Origin: Candidatus Zymogenus sp.
GTDB taxonomy: Bacteria; Desulfobacterota; Zymogenia; Zymogenales; Zymogenaceae
NCBI GenBank assembly: GCA_030613285.1
Contig: JAUWME010000108.1
Location: forward strand, 1-7,289
Direction of reading: 5' to 3'
DNA: 7,289 bases
A program made the position numbers and the translations under genes. Positions 5,471 through 7,289 of this stretch are shown piece by piece (the first letter of the stretch is position 1; the number at the start of each line of letters is the position of its first letter). The notes beneath the pieces were generated by a model. The model was not told where the DNA came from. It worked only from the letters and a program-made list of their open reading frames with translations, and did not search any database.

Positions 5471-6820
5471 ATGAACCACAAGAAAAACTTCAACGAAATT
5501 TCTGAAAAAATATTCTCCCTCCTAAATAAAAAAGGTGTCACTACATCAGAAATATACTACCGCGCCTCAAAACTCCTCACCATCTCGGCAGAAAATGGCA
5601 AAGTGGAAGACTACAAGTTCGCAGAGCCATACGGGGTGAGTCTTCGGGTAATCGCAGATGGCGGGATGGGGTTTGCTTTTTCCACACACCCAGACGACAT
5701 GGCGTTGACCGATATGGTCGACGATGTCATATCCAGCGCAAAAAATTCGACCCCGGATGAACATCATACATTTTCAACACCGTCGCCCATCCTGGATGTC
5801 GGCCCGATATTTGACGAATCGATTGAAAAAATCAGCGTAAATGAAAAGATTGAACGGGCGATGGAGGTGGAAGCAGGAGCGCTTTCTGCCGACAAGAGGG
5901 TCAAGAGGATAAGGGGTGCTCAATATTCCGAGGCGTTGGGTGAGGTTTTTTTGAGAAACTCAAATGGCGTAGATGCAAGCTACAGAAAAAGCTACGTAAC
6001 TGCCCAAGTCATGGCGGTGGCCGAGGAAGGGGACGATCAGGAGATGGGATGGGATGTCGAATTTTCCACAAAATATAAGGGGGTCAATCCCCAAAAAGTT
6101 GGAAGAGAGGCAGGGAAAAAGGCAGTTTCCATGCTTGGCGCAACAAAAGCGCCCACAGGAAGATTCACAGCCCTTTTAGTCAGAGAGGTTGTATCTGACC
6201 TCCTCGAAGTATTGGCCTCGTCATTTATGGGAGAGAACATCCTCAAGGGAAAATCGATGTTCAAGGGGAAAGAAGGTTCAAAGATTATTGCTCCTGCGCT
6301 TACAATAATTGACGACGGCCTCCTTTCGGGAGGGCTTGGAACATCTCCCGTGGATGGGGAAGGCGTACCAAAACAAAGGGTTGACCTAATTACCAAGGGA
6401 GTGGTAAATGGTTTTCTCTACGACCTCCTAAATGCCAAAAGGGCGGGAGTTGAACCAACAGGGTCTTCTGCTCGTGGCGGGGTTACGGCTCCCCCCGCAT
6501 CAGGTATCAACAATCTCTATATTGTGCCGGGGGTTAAAGAGGTGGACTCGCTCCTAAAAAGGGCAGGGTCTGGAATTATCATCACAGAGCTTCTTGGCGT
6601 ACACACGGCCAACCCTGTAACAGGGGAATTTTCCGTTGGCGCCTCGGGTTTTTTGATAGAAAAGGGGCAGCGTAGCCACCCCTTTAAAGAGGCGGCGATA
6701 TCGGGCGATCTTATCGGTCTCTTCTCAAAGGTGATGGAGGTGGGGTCAGACCTCAAATTTTTCGGGAGCATCGGGGCGCCGTCTCTGTTGATTTCGGATG
6801 TGGAGTTAAGCGGCTCATAA
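5471..6820 (+). CDS. pmbA: TldE/PmbA, non-zinc subunit of the TldD-TldE protease
   Basis: The 449-residue protein is almost exactly the length of E. coli PmbA/TldE (450). With TldD it forms a cytoplasmic heterodimeric metalloprotease that trims unfolded peptides, matures microcin B17 and helps degrade the antitoxin CcdA. TldD carries the HExxxH zinc site; no such motif is present here, which identifies the TldE side. Family features seen are the N-terminal VTTSEIYYRASKLLTISAENGKVE region, SARGGVTAPPASGINNLYIVPG (about 332-355), IIITELLGVHTANPVTGEFSVGASG (about 367-393) and the ending FFGSIGAPSLLISDVELSG. The ATG has a weak AGGG site 7 nt upstream. tldD is not in the window, neither before nor in the following 450 bases, so the partner gene must be elsewhere or beyond the edge. 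No frame damage is seen. Confidence 0.95.
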   Translation: MNHKKNFNEISEKIFSLLNKKGVTTSEIYYRASKLLTISAENGKVEDYKFAEPYGVSLRVIADGGMGFAFSTHPDDMALTDMVDDVISSAKNSTPDEHHTFSTPSPILDVGPIFDESIEKISVNEKIERAMEVEAGALSADKRVKRIRGAQYSEALGEVFLRNSNGVDASYRKSYVTAQVMAVAEEGDDQEMGWDVEFSTKYKGVNPQKVGREAGKKAVSMLGATKAPTGRFTALLVREVVSDLLEVLASSFMGENILKGKSMFKGKEGSKIIAPALTIIDDGLLSGGLGTSPVDGEGVPKQRVDLITKGVVNGFLYDLLNAKRAGVEPTGSSARGGVTAPPASGINNLYIVPGVKEVDSLLKRAGSGIIITELLGVHTANPVTGEFSVGASGFLIEKGQRSHPFKEAAISGDLIGLFSKVMEVGSDLKFFGSIGAPSLLISDVELSGS

Positions 6821-7023
6821 CAGATATCATACCATGAGAAACTTTTATGAACTGCTGGTTCGGGTTTCAATCGCAGTTCCTCTGGAAGTTTCAAATGCCT
6901 ATCCCACCACCTGCACCAATCACCCATTAATAGCAATTGCTCTTCATCGAACTTCAAGCTTGTTAAACAAATGCCAAATTTGCCCCTTTACTCTTTATCT
7001 TTTATTATGTTTCTCACAGATTA

Positions 7024-7053
7024 TTGGATATTATTTCTCATTTGTGCTATAAT
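7024..7053 (+). promoter_or_regulatory. Extended -10 promoter upstream of the response regulator
   Basis: A perfect TATAAT at 7048-7053 is preceded by TGC, forming an extended -10 (7045-7053). The -35 is poor (TTGGAT at 7024-7029, 18-nt spacer), as is common with extended -10 promoters. A second candidate follows: TTGACT at 7066-7071, 17 nt, TATCGT at 7089-7094. These give a leader of roughly 80-120 nt. In the rest of the gene-free stretch 6821-7178 I see only the 8-bp palindrome CCCGCGGG at 7129-7136. Confidence 0.55.
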
Positions 7054-7178
7054 CAACCTAAGAGATTGACTAATACATGTTACAAGGATATCGTTTGACC
7101 GTTGTGGAGACATCGTAAGGTAGATTTACCCGCGGGATTTTCCAATGGCCTCATGTCAATTGAAGGATGTAAATAGTT

Positions 7179-7289
7179 ATGCGTGGGAAAAGGGAAGTTG
7201 TTGGCAGCAACATGGTAAGGCGCGTCCTCGTTGTAGATGACGAAGTGGACTTTGTTGAGAGTCTTACCGAACTTCTTGAATCTAACGAA
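7179..7289 (+). CDS. Response regulator receiver domain, 3' partial
   Basis: Only the first 37 residues are in the window. The segment VRRVLVVDDEVDFVESLTELLESN is the classic opening of a CheY-like receiver domain: hydrophobic strand 1, then the acidic pair Asp-Asp-Glu that helps bind Mg2+ at the phosphorylation site, then helix 1. The phospho-accepting Asp, expected near residue 52-55 of the domain, and any output domain lie beyond the end, so the regulator class is unknown. Two starts are possible: ATG 7179 (GAAGGA 11 nt upstream) and ATG 7212, which matches the usual domain start but has no ribosome site and is overlapped by a small hairpin TGTTG-GCAG-CAACA (7199-7212). I chose 7179 for the ribosome site, without certainty. 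Its promoters lie at 7024-7094. Confidence 0.85.
   Translation, partial: MRGKREVVGSNMVRRVLVVDDEVDFVESLTELLESNE

Noticed and set aside
6858..6882. Possible tRNA T-arm (GGTTCGGGTTTCAATC)
   Set aside because: No acceptor stem, anticodon arm or CCA end can be fitted around it.
6517..6957. Minus-strand frame of 146 residues reaching into the gap after pmbA
   Set aside because: Two thirds lie antisense to the conserved end of pmbA, the start would be a TTG without a ribosome site, and the non-overlapping N-terminal part shows no recognisable motif.

Overview
The window looks like a piece of a bacterial chromosome with mid-range base composition by eye. Its genes lie almost all on the plus strand and are ordinary housekeeping families: an isochorismatase-family hydrolase (5' end missing), the magnesium channel MgtE, the repair protein RecO, a YugP-type membrane zinc peptidase, the TldD-partner protein PmbA/TldE, and the first residues of a response regulator. 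The RecO with a Cys4 zinc site, MgtE and TldE would fit an environmental Gram-negative (a deltaproteobacterium-like lineage is a guess), but no single gene fixes the taxon.

Layout. 1-537: hydrolase end. 538-676: intergenic, with a promoter-like pair and a hairpin. 677-2020 and 2031-2894: mgtE and recO, 10 nt apart. 2895-2999: a TTGACA promoter and a good ribosome site for the zinc peptidase at 3000-3707. 3708-4018: gene-free, with a C-rich strip, a 34-bp tandem repeat (about 2.5 copies) and a near-consensus promoter. 4019-4489: an unrecognised two-helix membrane protein. 4490-5150: a decayed-looking accessory patch with G-rich repeats, the C-terminal piece of an ADP-ribosyltransferase (ART)-like gene, a small Cys-rich protein and a 30-residue ORF. 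5151-5470: gene-free, with a strong hairpin terminator and a REP-like inverted repeat. 5471-6820: pmbA/tldE. 6821-7178: gene-free, with an extended -10 promoter reading into the response regulator that runs off the end.

The housekeeping genes do not form one pathway. MgtE and RecO may share a transcript because of their spacing; the zinc peptidase, the membrane protein and the response regulator each have their own promoter candidates. The most unusual stretch is 4490-5150, which reads as the remains of a phage-type or other mobile module rather than an intact new system. Its identification rests on motif recall from short sequences and is tentative. I did not see a complete undescribed system here.
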